Shown: positions 26,255 to 34,811, counted from the stretch's first letter. The stretch is DNA of 64,000 nucleotides from Enterococcus pingfangensis (GCF_005405205.1 NZ_BJDP01000006.1:140568-204567), one strand, 5' to 3'. Notes: a model not told the origin generated them from the letters alone. Numbers and translations are program-made.

Positions 26255-26800
26255 ATGATCGATGTAGCTGAAAAACGTGAATTTCTTGTCTGGCTGATTA
26301 ATAATGTGAGTTTTCAACGACGCGAAGTGATTTGGATTTTAAACTATTTGATCAATCATGAAGCGATTCTGCGGAATGTTCATATCGTTGAGCAAGCTTT
26401 AGAAACAAATCGCGGATTGGTATTTCGCGATATCTCACAAAAAGAAGAACCGATGGTATTTTCAATCGAAGGCCATCAATTTACTAACAGTGATCAAATT
26501 TTTCATGAGATTCGTCTACATTGGCAACAGCCGCTATACTTAGAATGTATTTTTCCTAATTCTTGGCAGAACGCCCAATACTTATCCGTTCTTGAGGATA
26601 ATCCAAGCTTATCGTGGAATGACACTGTCAGCGAAGAGATAGTCTCAGAAGTCGAAAATTTTTTAAAACTGCAAGAGCAAGAAGCACAAATCGAGTTATT
26701 GAAAAAACAAATTGATTTGGCATTAGAAGCGGGCGATAGAGAGGCTTTTCTCGGCTTGTCAGATGAATTAAATCGCTTGAAATTGACAGTACACCAATAA
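26255..26800 (+). CDS. ypiB: YpiB family protein (UPF0302, IDEAL domain)
   Basis: 181 residues. The N-terminal UPF0302 part (FLVWLINNVSFQRREVIWILNYLINHEAIL) is followed by a short C-terminal IDEAL-type helix (QIDLALEAGDREAFLGLSDELNRL). The family is conserved in Firmicutes next to ypiA; its function is not well defined. ATG 26255 is chosen because AGAGGTGA precedes it by six bases; a GTG at 26246 lies inside that ribosome site. Confidence 0.85.
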   Translation: MIDVAEKREFLVWLINNVSFQRREVIWILNYLINHEAILRNVHIVEQALETNRGLVFRDISQKEEPMVFSIEGHQFTNSDQIFHEIRLHWQQPLYLECIFPNSWQNAQYLSVLEDNPSLSWNDTVSEEIVSEVENFLKLQEQEAQIELLKKQIDLALEAGDREAFLGLSDELNRLKLTVHQ

Positions 26801-26849
26801 AAAACATGACCCAGACAAGTTGTGCAAGCTGTCTAGGTCATGTTTTTTT
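26800..26849. terminator. Bidirectional terminator between ypiB and yitT-like gene
   Basis: AAAACATGACC-c-AGACA pairs with TGTCT-a-GGTCATGTTTT, flanked by A and T runs, and serves the two converging genes. Confidence 0.85.
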
Positions 26850-27738
26850 AGTTGCTTCGTTTTAAGGTGAATCTTCGGCGTTGTGGTTTCAAATAAGTAA
26901 ATCCTTCGCCTTCGACGTCATGAACATTGCTGATCAAAATAAAGGCTTTTTCATCAACTGAGTGGATAAGTTTTTTTACTTCAGTGACTTCTTGTTGAGA
27001 AACCACGATGTAGACGATTCGTTTCACTTCGGATGAAAAACCACCTTCACCATGGAGATAAGTCACGCCGCGTTCTAAATGCGCCATCAACAACTCGGCA
27101 ATCACATTGCTTTCGTTGGAGATAATCATGACACCTTTAGCCGCATAGCCGCCAGAAGAAAGGACATCAACGACTCTGCTGAATACAAAAGAAACGATCA
27201 ACGTATACATCATTCGTTTCAAATCTAAGTATGTTAGGGAACAAAGTAAGACAATAATATCAAAAACTAATAATGACTTCCCCATCGTAAAGCCAAATTT
27301 TTGTTCAAGAATTCTTGCAATAACATCCGCTCCGCCAGTTGTTCCGCCATTTCGGTAAACTAAGCCGCTGCCAAATCCAGCGAATAGTCCAGCTAAGATC
27401 GAGACGATAAATAAGTCATGGTCTAAATTGATCTGTAAAGGAATTCGTTGCCAAATCCATAAAAAAGCGGACAAACAGACCGTTCCTAAAATCGTATAAT
27501 AAAAAGAACGCTTGCCTAGAATTTTTCCGCCGATCAAGATCAAGGGAATATTGATAAGTAAAGTCGTGTAAGCAGGATCAATCCCGAATAAGGCGCGGAT
27601 AATCAACGTAATACCGGTCACGCCGCCTTCTGCCAAATGATTCGCAATGTTTAAATAAACCAAACCAAATGCATAAATCGCTGTCCCAACCACAATAAAA
27701 AGAATTTCTTTCATTCGTATAGTCATAGTCGTTTCCAT
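26848..27738 (-). CDS. YitT family membrane protein
   Basis: 296 residues: five membrane helices (ILFIVVGTAIYAFGLVYLNIANHLAEGGVTGI at the start) followed by a cytoplasmic DUF2179 domain (VTYLHGEGGFSSEVKRIVYIVVSQQEVTEVKKLI). This is the YitT/DUF161 architecture; the transported substrate is unknown. The ATG follows AGGAGGTGTCAT. It is encoded alone on the minus strand. A related DUF2179 domain occurs in the protein at 63.2-63.8 kb. Confidence 0.85.
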   Translation of the reverse strand: METTMTIRMKEILFIVVGTAIYAFGLVYLNIANHLAEGGVTGITLIIRALFGIDPAYTTLLINIPLILIGGKILGKRSFYYTILGTVCLSAFLWIWQRIPLQINLDHDLFIVSILAGLFAGFGSGLVYRNGGTTGGADVIARILEQKFGFTMGKSLLVFDIIVLLCSLTYLDLKRMMYTLIVSFVFSRVVDVLSSGGYAAKGVMIISNESNVIAELLMAHLERGVTYLHGEGGFSSEVKRIVYIVVSQQEVTEVKKLIHSVDEKAFILISNVHDVEGEGFTYLKPQRRRFTLKRSN

Positions 27739-27764
27739 ATGACACCTCCTAAAAATGATTTAAT

Positions 27765-27792
27765 AGTATAACTAAATGCTGCGGATAGTCAG
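27765..27792 (-). promoter_or_regulatory. Predicted promoter of the yitT-like gene
   Basis: Read on the minus strand: -35 CTGACT (27792-27787), 16-base spacer, -10 TATACT (27770-27765), about 25 bases before the start codon. Confidence 0.5.
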
Positions 27793-27995
27793 CCGTTAGA
27801 ACAAATGCGATCATCAAAAAATAAAAAAATAGTACTTTATACATCAATTTAATTTAAAAAAATGAAGTATAATGCATTTAATAATCGGCTTTCTTGACTT
27901 TCGTCCTCAACCAACATAGCATGAAATTCAGATAGTTACAACAACAGGATAGGAAACAAATCTGTTTTTTGATAAGATAGATTTGAGGTGGTTAA

Positions 27996-28346
27996 ATGAA
28001 TGAAAAGACAATGAAAATCATGCAGCAAGAAGTTGATGATTATATCCAACAATTTAAAATAGGTTATTTTTCCCCCTTAGGACAGATGGCCCGCTTAACG
28101 GAAGAAGTCGGTGAGCTGGCTCGTGAAGTCAATCATCATTATGGCGAAAAAACAAAGAAAACGTCAGAAAATCCTAAAACAGTGGAAGAAGAGTTAGGGG
28201 ATGTCTTATTTGTCACGATAATTATGGCGAATTCGCTCGGAATTGATTTAACAGAAGTCTTTACTCGAAATATGGACAAATTCAATCGCCGTGATCATTT
28301 TCGCTTTGAACGTAAAGATGGGTTGACAGAAGGTGGTATTCAATGA
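27996..28346 (+). CDS. ypjD: MazG-like nucleotide pyrophosphohydrolase (YpjD)
   Basis: 116 residues. The MazG metal-binding pattern is visible as LTEEVGELAREV (ExxE) and VEEELGDVLFVTIIMAN (EExxD). Members hydrolyse NTPs or related nucleotides as house-cleaning enzymes; the substrate here is not known. It overlaps cca by four bases (ATGA). In Bacillus ypjD also lies in the cluster that contains cca. Confidence 0.85.
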   Translation: MNEKTMKIMQQEVDDYIQQFKIGYFSPLGQMARLTEEVGELAREVNHHYGEKTKKTSENPKTVEEELGDVLFVTIIMANSLGIDLTEVFTRNMDKFNRRDHFRFERKDGLTEGGIQ

Positions 28347-29560
28347 GATTAGAAGCTTTTCCTTTAGAATTTCAAGGCGCGATGCCGATCTTGCGAAAAT
28401 TGCAAGATACTGGTTATGAAGCTTATTATGTCGGCGGCAGCGTTCGTGACATTTTATTGAATAAACCAATCCATGATGTGGACATCGCAACAAGTGCTTT
28501 TCCTGCAGAAGTGAAAGAATTATTTCCGCGCACGATCGATGTCGGGATTGATCACGGAACAGTAATGGTTATTACAAAAGAGACTACTTATGAAGTCACG
28601 ACTTTTCGGACAGAATCAACGTATCAAGATTATCGCCGGCCAGATCATGTGGAATTTGTTCGTTCGTTGAAGGAAGATTTAAAACGGCGCGATTTTACTA
28701 TCAATGCGCTAGCCGTTGGGATCGACGGAACAGTGATTGATCTTTTTGATGGTCTAGCCGATTTGCGTAACAAAATCTTACGGGCTGTAGGTAATCCGTA
28801 TGAACGTTTCCATGAGGATGCGTTAAGAATGATGCGCGCATTGCGATTTGTCAGCCATCTAGGATTTACGTTAGAGCCGGATACCTTCGAAGCTATTCAA
28901 GAATATCATTCATTGTTGGCAAAAATTTCTGTTGAACGGATCAACGTGGAATTTGTCAAATTGATGATGGGTTCGTTCCGAGAGGCTGGACTGCAATCTT
29001 TTGTAGAGTCTGAGTGTTACATCTATTGCCCGGGTCTGCGCAATTATCGTGAAGGATTATTGAACTTTGCCCAACTTCGCGGACCGGCGATTCCGACAGA
29101 ACGCCAAGCTTGGACATTGTTGATGACGTTGCTTGATTTGGATAGTACAGCGATTCGTCATTTTATGAAAGAATGGAAATGTTCGAATCAATTGATGAAA
29201 GAAGTGATTCAAATGGTTCCTGCATTGCAATTTCGTTTGAAAAATGAATGGGACAATTGGACGTTGTATCAACTAGGACGAGAATTGGCGCTTTCGGTTG
29301 AATATCTTTTGCATTATTTTGAACAAAAACCAAACTTAGAAAAAGTTCGGCTGCTCTACCAATTTTTACCGATTTATTCATTGAAAGATCTTGCAGTAAA
29401 AGGCAATGAAGTGATGGAGAACTTTGATTATCCGCGCGGACCTTGGATCAGTACGACGTTGAACAAGTTAGAACAAGCAGTAGTTGCAGGCAAGTTGGAA
29501 AATAATAAACAAGCGCTGCTGATTTTTGCGGAAGATTTTTTGAAAAAGGAGATGCCATGA
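28343..29560 (+). CDS. cca: CCA-adding tRNA nucleotidyltransferase
   Basis: 405 residues; adds or repairs the 3' CCA of tRNAs. The nucleotidyltransferase core GGSVRD...DVDIATSAFP, the template motif DFTINALAVG and RFHEDALRMMRALRF place it in the class II CCA enzymes. Length is normal. It overlaps both its upstream neighbour (ypjD) and the thioesterase gene downstream by four bases, so the three are translationally coupled. Confidence 0.96.
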   Translation: MRLEAFPLEFQGAMPILRKLQDTGYEAYYVGGSVRDILLNKPIHDVDIATSAFPAEVKELFPRTIDVGIDHGTVMVITKETTYEVTTFRTESTYQDYRRPDHVEFVRSLKEDLKRRDFTINALAVGIDGTVIDLFDGLADLRNKILRAVGNPYERFHEDALRMMRALRFVSHLGFTLEPDTFEAIQEYHSLLAKISVERINVEFVKLMMGSFREAGLQSFVESECYIYCPGLRNYREGLLNFAQLRGPAIPTERQAWTLLMTLLDLDSTAIRHFMKEWKCSNQLMKEVIQMVPALQFRLKNEWDNWTLYQLGRELALSVEYLLHYFEQKPNLEKVRLLYQFLPIYSLKDLAVKGNEVMENFDYPRGPWISTTLNKLEQAVVAGKLENNKQALLIFAEDFLKKEMP

Positions 29561-29919
29561 AAAAGTTAACGAAACAATATCAAGTACAAACAGATCAAAC
29601 CGCTGTCGAAATGGGTTCGGGAGATCTAAACGTTTTAGCGACTCCCGCATTAGTAGCGATGATGGAAAATTGTGCAAAAGATCTTTTGGCGGATGATCTA
29701 TCCGCTGAGCAAACGAGTGTGGGCGTTGCAATGAATGTGAAGCATTTGGCACCAACAGCGGTAGGAGCAACCGTAGCAGTTGAAGCTGAATTACTTGAAA
29801 CAACTAGAAATAAACGCTCGTTTTCCATCAAAGCCTTTGATAAGGAGCAGATGATCGGTGAAGGGACCCATCAAAGAGTCATCGTCGAAACGGATGTATT
29901 TTTAAAAAAATTGAAATAA
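29557..29919 (+). CDS. Hotdog-fold thioesterase (FlK-like)
   Basis: 120 residues. It resembles FlK-type thioesterases: ATPALVAMMENCAKDLL near the N-terminus, the central SVGVAMNVKHLAPTAVG and the final EGTHQRVIV segment. Members hydrolyse acyl-CoA thioesters; the physiological substrate is unknown. The ATGA overlap with cca suggests co-translation. Confidence 0.78.
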   Translation: MKKLTKQYQVQTDQTAVEMGSGDLNVLATPALVAMMENCAKDLLADDLSAEQTSVGVAMNVKHLAPTAVGATVAVEAELLETTRNKRSFSIKAFDKEQMIGEGTHQRVIVETDVFLKKLK

Positions 29920-29930
29920 ATGCACAACAT

Positions 29931-29959
29931 GTGACCGTTTACTTAAGGTGTGCTAAAAT
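29931..29959 (+). promoter_or_regulatory. Predicted promoter of the 29.99 kb gene
   Basis: -35 GTGACC (29931-29936), 17-base spacer, extended -10 TGC-TAAAAT (29954-29959). Confidence 0.5.
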
Positions 29960-29991
29960 TACTTTTAGATTAGTAGTGAGGAGAATGCAAA

Positions 29992-30444
29992 ATGGCAAGA
30001 GAAATGACAGCGCTAAAATTTTATTTTAGAAATGGCGAAACATGGACGATTGATCGCCGATATATTGGTGATTTGTGGATTAAGCAAATTACGACCAGCT
30101 TTGGAAGAATTCATGGAAGTGAATTTGTAGAGATTCATCCATGCGCCGGCTTCAAGATTGAAATTTATCAAGAAGGCGATCATGTTCAGACTGCGGATAT
30201 CAACTTAGGCGGTTTGGAAATGGGGATGTTTGAACGCGCGCGTAAATTTGAAGACATTGAACGGATGGAAATCATTTATCGTTCAGGCCATCCAGATTCT
30301 GTTTATTTCCCATATAAAGACAAAGACACTGAAGGTTTAGATAATGTCTATCAATCAACGAAAGTTTCAGAAAAAACAAAAAGTTTGTACATTGTGATTG
30401 ATCCAACTAAAAATGTTGATGAAGTCTACAGTGAACAATTTTAA
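29992..30444 (+). CDS. Conserved protein of unknown function
   Basis: 150 residues, soluble, no signal peptide or membrane segment. I do not recognise a family. The sequence looks like a compact beta-rich domain (LKFYFRNGETWTIDRRYIGDLWIKQITTSFGR) with a second half KFEDIERMEIIYRSGHPDSVYFPYKD. Codon use and a good ribosome site (GTGAGGAGAATGCAAA) indicate a real gene. It has its own promoter and terminator. Confidence 0.7.
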   Translation: MAREMTALKFYFRNGETWTIDRRYIGDLWIKQITTSFGRIHGSEFVEIHPCAGFKIEIYQEGDHVQTADINLGGLEMGMFERARKFEDIERMEIIYRSGHPDSVYFPYKDKDTEGLDNVYQSTKVSEKTKSLYIVIDPTKNVDEVYSEQF

Positions 30445-30457
30445 ATAGTAACTAAGA

Positions 30458-30490
30458 GGTATGACAAGATTCTTGTCATACCCTTTTTTT
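30458..30490 (+). terminator. Terminator of the TGACAA/TTGTCA hairpin family
   Basis: GGTATGACAAGA pairs perfectly with TCTTGTCATACC, followed by CTTTTTTT. Confidence 0.88.
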
Positions 30491-30632
30491 GAATAAATAA
30501 TGAGAAGTAGCTTCCTCCAAAATAAAACGAGATTTCATAAAGAAGTACGCAGGAGTTTTCAGCAATTCCTGCGTATTTCTCTAAGCTGCACTTCCGGCAT
30601 GCCCCTTTTTTCAGATACGCTTAAAGAATTTG

Positions 30633-30646
30633 TTAAGGTACCGTAA
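30633..30646. promoter_or_regulatory. Palindromic operator 1 upstream of marR gene
   Basis: TTAAGGTACCGTAA, imperfect palindrome around GGTACC. It shares its core with the two sites downstream (30676-30688 and 30701-30712). Confidence 0.5.
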
Positions 30647-30663
30647 TAAATAGTAGATTCAGC

Positions 30664-30692
30664 TTGAGTTTTTAATCAGGTACCTGTATACT
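30664..30692 (+). promoter_or_regulatory. Predicted promoter of the marR gene, with operator 2 in its spacer
   Basis: -35 TTGAGT (30664-30669), 17-base spacer, -10 TATACT (30687-30692). The spacer contains the perfect palindrome CAGGTACCTG (30677-30686). Confidence 0.65.
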
Positions 30693-30700
30693 GTTTTTAG

Positions 30701-30712
30701 TAAGGTGCCTTA
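30701..30712. promoter_or_regulatory. Palindromic operator 3 near the marR transcription start
   Basis: TAAGGTGCCTTA, palindrome with one central mismatch, nine bases after the -10 and so over the expected transcription start. Its centre is 25 bases from that of operator 2. Confidence 0.55.
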
Positions 30713-30749
30713 TGAAAATAAATTCATTAAAACTAAGGAGCGATCATAG

Positions 30750-31319
30750 ATGGAAAATCAATTAAATGAGCAATTTATGAATCTACAACAAGATTTACGT
30801 CGTTACTATCACCGTCAAATGGCAAAAAAACAAGGGTTTGGTTTGCATCGTGGACAAGGCAGAGTTCTAGCATTATTAAAAATAAATCCTGAAATCAGTC
30901 AAAAAGATCTGACTTTTGTATTAGGCATGCGTCCACAATCAGTTGGTGAATTGTTGCAAAAACTTGAGAGTAAAAAATTGATCACACGCGAATCATCAGC
31001 AGAAGATCGCCGAGTAATGATTATTCGTTTGACTGATTTAGGTAAAGCAGAAATTGAAAAAATGTCTGAAACACCAGATGTTAACGAAGAACTATTCGCA
31101 GATTTCAGTGAAGAGGAAAAAGCTGAATGGTCGCGTTTAGTTGAAAAATTAAGTGAATCATTAAAAAATCAATTAGTAAAAGGCGATGACTCTTACGGCG
31201 GCGGTAAAGACTTCGATGGTCCAAGGCCACCACACGGACATGGACCTCATGGTTTTCACGGGTCCTATCGAGGGGGGCACCCACACCATTTCAATGAATT
31301 CAGCGGTTTTGATTGGTAA
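30750..31319 (+). CDS. MarR family regulator with His/Gly-rich C-terminal tail
   Basis: 189 residues. Residues ~1-140 form a MarR winged helix (GRVLALLKINPEISQKDLTFVLGMRPQSVGELLQKLESKKLITRE, then DRRVMIIRLTDLGK). The last ~45 residues are unusual: Gly, Pro and His dominate (PRPPHGHGPHGFHG, then GGHPHHF), with about nine His. Such tails often bind Ni, Zn or Cu, but the ligand is not known here. The ATG follows CTAAGGAGCGATCATAG. Three palindromes at its promoter suggest autorepression. The next gene (ABC-F) is separated by a terminator, so the regulon is not evident. Confidence 0.82.
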   Translation: MENQLNEQFMNLQQDLRRYYHRQMAKKQGFGLHRGQGRVLALLKINPEISQKDLTFVLGMRPQSVGELLQKLESKKLITRESSAEDRRVMIIRLTDLGKAEIEKMSETPDVNEELFADFSEEEKAEWSRLVEKLSESLKNQLVKGDDSYGGGKDFDGPRPPHGHGPHGFHGSYRGGHPHHFNEFSGFDW

Positions 31320-31330
31320 TTTTGAATCAG

Positions 31331-31365
31331 TCGTAAAGGAAAAATTTCCTTTACGGCTTTTTTTT
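31331..31365 (+). terminator. Terminator after the marR gene
   Basis: CGTAAAGGAAA pairs with TTTCCTTTACG, followed by GC and eight T residues. Confidence 0.9.
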
Positions 31366-31402
31366 GTTACAATAACAAAGAGAAATTTGAGGATGGTTCG
31401 AG

Positions 31403-33277
31403 ATGAAAGAATTGAAAGTAACAGAGTTATATAAAACATTTGGAGATAAAACATTATTTGACCGGATTTCCTTTCTGATCCATGAAAAAGATCGAATCGG
31501 TTTGATTGGGGTCAACGGTACAGGAAAATCTAGTTTGCTGACGATCTTGGCGGGAAAAGACAGCGGCGACGGCGACGTTTCAGCGATTGAAAAAGCCAGT
31601 GATTATCGAATTGGTTATTTGTCCCAAGAACAAAATTTTGCTGCCGAGACACTAGTTTTAGATGCTGTTTTTCAAGGGAACAATCCGCTGATGCAGACAG
31701 TGCGCAATTATGAAAAAGCCTTGCTGCAATTAGCAAATGAGAACAACGAAAAAACGCAGCGCAGTTTTACGTTAGCTGAAGAAGCGATGAACAAGCAAGA
31801 TGCTTGGACCGCTGACAGCGAAGCAAAAGCAATTTTAAACAAGTTAGGGATCACTACATTAGATAAAAAAATCGGCGAACTTTCTGGTGGTCAGATTAAA
31901 CGAGTGGCTTTGGCTCAAGTATTGATTGATGCTCCAGATTTATTGTTGCTGGATGAACCGACCAACCATTTGGACTATGATGCGATCCAATGGCTGGAAA
32001 ATTATTTGAAGAGTTATACGGGGTCACTTTTGATGGTGACTCATGATCGTTATTTCTTAGATCGAGTGACGAATCGTATTTTTGAACTTTCTTTTGGAAA
32101 ACTTTATGAATATCAAGGCAATTATGAAGTCTATCTCGTTGAAAAAGCCGAAAGAGATCGGGTAGCGGTTGAACAAGAAGGCAAAAGAAAACAATTGTAC
32201 AAGCAAGAATTGGCTTGGATGCGTGCGGGTGCGAAGGCGCGTACAACGAAACAGCAAGCTAGGATCAATCGTTTTGAAGACTTGAAGGAAAATCTTCATC
32301 AAGTCAAATCCGATGATCAACTCGAAGTGAATATCGCCACGACGCGTCTCGGAAAAAAAGTTTTAGAATTGAAAAATGCCTCATACACAGTAGTAGGCAA
32401 AACGATTTTAACTCATTTTGATCTACTGATCCAAACGAAAGAACGTTTGGGAATCACCGGGAAAAACGGTGCGGGCAAGTCGACCTTGCTGAATATATTG
32501 GCTGGTCGGCTGCCGTTAGACAGCGGTGTTATTGAAGTCGGTGAAACGGTCCGTTTGGCGTATTATACGCAACAAAATGAAACACTGGATCCTAATAAAC
32601 GGATGATCGCTTATTTGCAAGAAGCGGCAGAAGAAGTCAAACAACAAGACGGTTCACAAATCAGTGTCGCAGAAATACTAGAGCGATTCTTGTTCCCTAG
32701 ATTTATGCATGGAACACTGATCGGCAAATTATCCGGCGGTGAAAAAAGACGGCTCTATTTATTGAAATTACTGATTCAACAGCCGAATGTCTTATTATTG
32801 GATGAACCAACCAACGATTTGGATATTGCGACGTTGACAGTATTGGAAGATTACTTGCAAGAATTTTCTGGTGCTGTGATCACGGTTTCCCATGACCGCT
32901 ATTTTTTAGACAAGACAGCCGAAAAATTATTGATTTTTGAAGGCAACGGTCAAATTGTTTCTTACTTTGGTTCGATTATCGATTACTTGGAACAGCAAAC
33001 TCCGGTAAAAGAAGAAAAAGCTGTTAAAGCCAAAACACAGCCGAAAGAACGTAAGAAGAAATTCTCCTATAAAGAACAAAAAGAATGGGAAACGATCGAA
33101 GATGACATCGCCTTATTGGAAAGTAAAATTGCTGAGCTGACGGAAGCGATGAACCATCAAGGAAATGATTTTACAAAACTGCAAGATCTGCAGAAAGAAA
33201 TCGATCAGACAGAACAAGCATTGGAAGAAAAAATGCTTCGTTGGGAATATTTGAGTGAAATCATAGAAGAAAATTAA
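31403..33277 (+). CDS. yfmR: ABC-F ATPase, YfmR/Uup type
   Basis: 624 residues, no membrane segments. Two ABC domains: Walker A GVNGTGKSS and GKNGAGKST, signatures LSGGQ and LSGGE, Walker B LLLLDEPTNHLD and LLLDEPTNDLD. The inter-domain linker ELAWMRAGAKARTTKQQARI and the C-terminal coiled coil (after KKKFSYKEQKEWETIEDD) fit the Uup/YfmR branch rather than antibiotic-resistance ABC-Fs. Members act on the ribosome to relieve stalling. The start ATG follows GAGGATGGTTCGAG. Confidence 0.88.
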   Translation: MKELKVTELYKTFGDKTLFDRISFLIHEKDRIGLIGVNGTGKSSLLTILAGKDSGDGDVSAIEKASDYRIGYLSQEQNFAAETLVLDAVFQGNNPLMQTVRNYEKALLQLANENNEKTQRSFTLAEEAMNKQDAWTADSEAKAILNKLGITTLDKKIGELSGGQIKRVALAQVLIDAPDLLLLDEPTNHLDYDAIQWLENYLKSYTGSLLMVTHDRYFLDRVTNRIFELSFGKLYEYQGNYEVYLVEKAERDRVAVEQEGKRKQLYKQELAWMRAGAKARTTKQQARINRFEDLKENLHQVKSDDQLEVNIATTRLGKKVLELKNASYTVVGKTILTHFDLLIQTKERLGITGKNGAGKSTLLNILAGRLPLDSGVIEVGETVRLAYYTQQNETLDPNKRMIAYLQEAAEEVKQQDGSQISVAEILERFLFPRFMHGTLIGKLSGGEKRRLYLLKLLIQQPNVLLLDEPTNDLDIATLTVLEDYLQEFSGAVITVSHDRYFLDKTAEKLLIFEGNGQIVSYFGSIIDYLEQQTPVKEEKAVKAKTQPKERKKKFSYKEQKEWETIEDDIALLESKIAELTEAMNHQGNDFTKLQDLQKEIDQTEQALEEKMLRWEYLSEIIEEN

Positions 33278-33362
33278 GCAGATATAAGCAGTTTATTAAG
33301 AATTGAGCGGTATAATATTAATGACTCAGTAAGTCTGTAAGTGGAAGATTAGGAGGAGCCTC

Positions 33363-33857
33363 ATGCTTATCGCAATTTGGGCGCAGGATAAAAATGGCTT
33401 GATCGGCAAACAGAATCGGCTGCCTTGGCATTTGCCTAATGATCTGCTTTTTTTTAAAGAGATGACGATTAACCATACATTAGTCATGGGAAGAAAGACT
33501 TTTGAAGGAATGGGCGGCCGACCATTGCCTGAGCGCCAGACAATCGTATTGACTCGGGACAAAAATTATCAAGCAGCGAACGTTTTAGTCATGCACTCAT
33601 TAAAAGAAGTGCTTGCCTATGACCAAAAAAAGGATGAAAAGACATTTATTGCCGGAGGTTCTGCGATCTATCGTGAATTTCTGCCTTATTGTAAAAAAAT
33701 CTACCGGACCCATATTGAAGAAAGTTTTGAAGGAGATGCTTATTTTCCTGAGCTGTCTTGGGATGAATGGCAATTGATGGAGCGAAAACAAGGAGCAAAA
33801 GATGAAAAAAATCCTTATCGCTATTATTTCGAAACTTATACAAGAATTGACGCTTAG
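33363..33857 (+). CDS. dfrA: Dihydrofolate reductase
   Basis: 164 residues; reduces dihydrofolate to tetrahydrofolate with NADPH. The motifs MLIAIWAQDKNGLIGKQNRLPW (substrate loop with the following LPNDL, catalytic Asp), VMGRKTFE and FIAGGSAIY are intact. Length is normal for the chromosomal enzyme. ATG 33363 follows TAGGAGGAGCCTC. thyA, often adjacent, is not present in this window. Confidence 0.95.
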   Translation: MLIAIWAQDKNGLIGKQNRLPWHLPNDLLFFKEMTINHTLVMGRKTFEGMGGRPLPERQTIVLTRDKNYQAANVLVMHSLKEVLAYDQKKDEKTFIAGGSAIYREFLPYCKKIYRTHIEESFEGDAYFPELSWDEWQLMERKQGAKDEKNPYRYYFETYTRIDA

Positions 33858-33965
33858 TGTTATAATTTTTCAAGATTGATAAAGAAATAGTTCAACAATG
33901 ATTTATTCCATCAGGTTTGATATACTAAAACTAATTTGATACTAGGTATGGAAAGAAGGATCAGA

Positions 33966-34805
33966 ATGCCAAATGTTAAAATTGTAACCGACTCTTCTTG
34001 TACGATTGAAAAGTCTGTACGAGATGAATTAAATATTACTGTTATTCCATTATCAGTGATGATCGATGATGTGGTTTATCCTGACGATGATGAATTGACG
34101 GGAGAGCGCTTCATGGAGATGATGGCACAAGCCAAAAATCTGCCGAAGACGAGTCAACCGCCAATCGGTTATTTCGCCGAACTTTATGATGAATTAGGAA
34201 AAGATGGCAGCTCGATCGTCTCGCTCCATATGTCGCACACATTGAGCGGAACCGCTGAAGCGGCACGCCAAGCAACTTTTTTAAGCAGCAGTGATGTGAC
34301 TGTCATCGATTGCGGGTTTATTGATCAATCGCAAGCTTTTCAAGTAATTGAAGCGGCGAAGTTAGCCCAAGCAGGAGCATCCTTAGCTGAAGTTTTAGCA
34401 GGAATTGACCAAGTGAGAAACCACAGCAAATTATTTATCGGGATTTCTTCACTAGAAAATATTGCCAAAGGCGGACGAATCAGCCGTGTAGCCGGAGTAA
34501 TTTCTAGTGTGTTGAATATGCGGGTCGTAATGGAGCTTGTCGACGGCGAGTTAGTACCAATCACCAAAGGACGCGGTAAAAAAACTTTTAGCAAATGGTT
34601 TGCTGCATTCAAAGATGAATTAACCAAAGTCAATGTAAAACAAATCGGGATTTCTTATGCCGGCAAGTTGGATTTTATCGACGAGGCCAAACAAGCATTG
34701 CAGGAGCTGTTTCCTGATATGCACATTCCTGTTTTGCATACCAATCCGATCGTTGCTACACACACGGGGCCTGGGGCTTTTGCGATCATGTATTACACAG
34801 ATTAG
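33966..34805 (+). CDS. DegV family fatty-acid-binding protein
   Basis: 279 residues with the DegV pattern: VKIVTDSSCTIEKS at the start, LPKTSQPPIGYF and SLHMSHTLSGTAEAAR in the ligand pocket, and THTGPGAFAIMYY at the end. In the family these proteins bind a fatty acid, and some (FakB) present it to the FakA kinase for phosphorylation. Which role applies here cannot be told from sequence. ATG 33966 follows AGAAGGATCAGA. Confidence 0.88.
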   Translation: MPNVKIVTDSSCTIEKSVRDELNITVIPLSVMIDDVVYPDDDELTGERFMEMMAQAKNLPKTSQPPIGYFAELYDELGKDGSSIVSLHMSHTLSGTAEAARQATFLSSSDVTVIDCGFIDQSQAFQVIEAAKLAQAGASLAEVLAGIDQVRNHSKLFIGISSLENIAKGGRISRVAGVISSVLNMRVVMELVDGELVPITKGRGKKTFSKWFAAFKDELTKVNVKQIGISYAGKLDFIDEAKQALQELFPDMHIPVLHTNPIVATHTGPGAFAIMYYTD

Positions 34806-34811
34806 TTGAAC

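Larger units (their letters stand above)
30445..30749. other. Intergenic region of ~300 bases before the marR gene
   Basis: It holds the terminator at 30458-30490, an imperfectly placed inverted repeat TACGCAGGA / TCCTGCGTA (about 30546-30575) with only a weak T run, and the marR promoter with three palindromic sites. No additional gene is seen. Confidence 0.65.

Noticed and set aside
31403..33277. Antibiotic-resistance ABC-F protein controlled by the neighbouring MarR
   Set aside because: Linker and C-terminal coiled coil fit the housekeeping YfmR/Uup branch, and a strong terminator separates the two genes.
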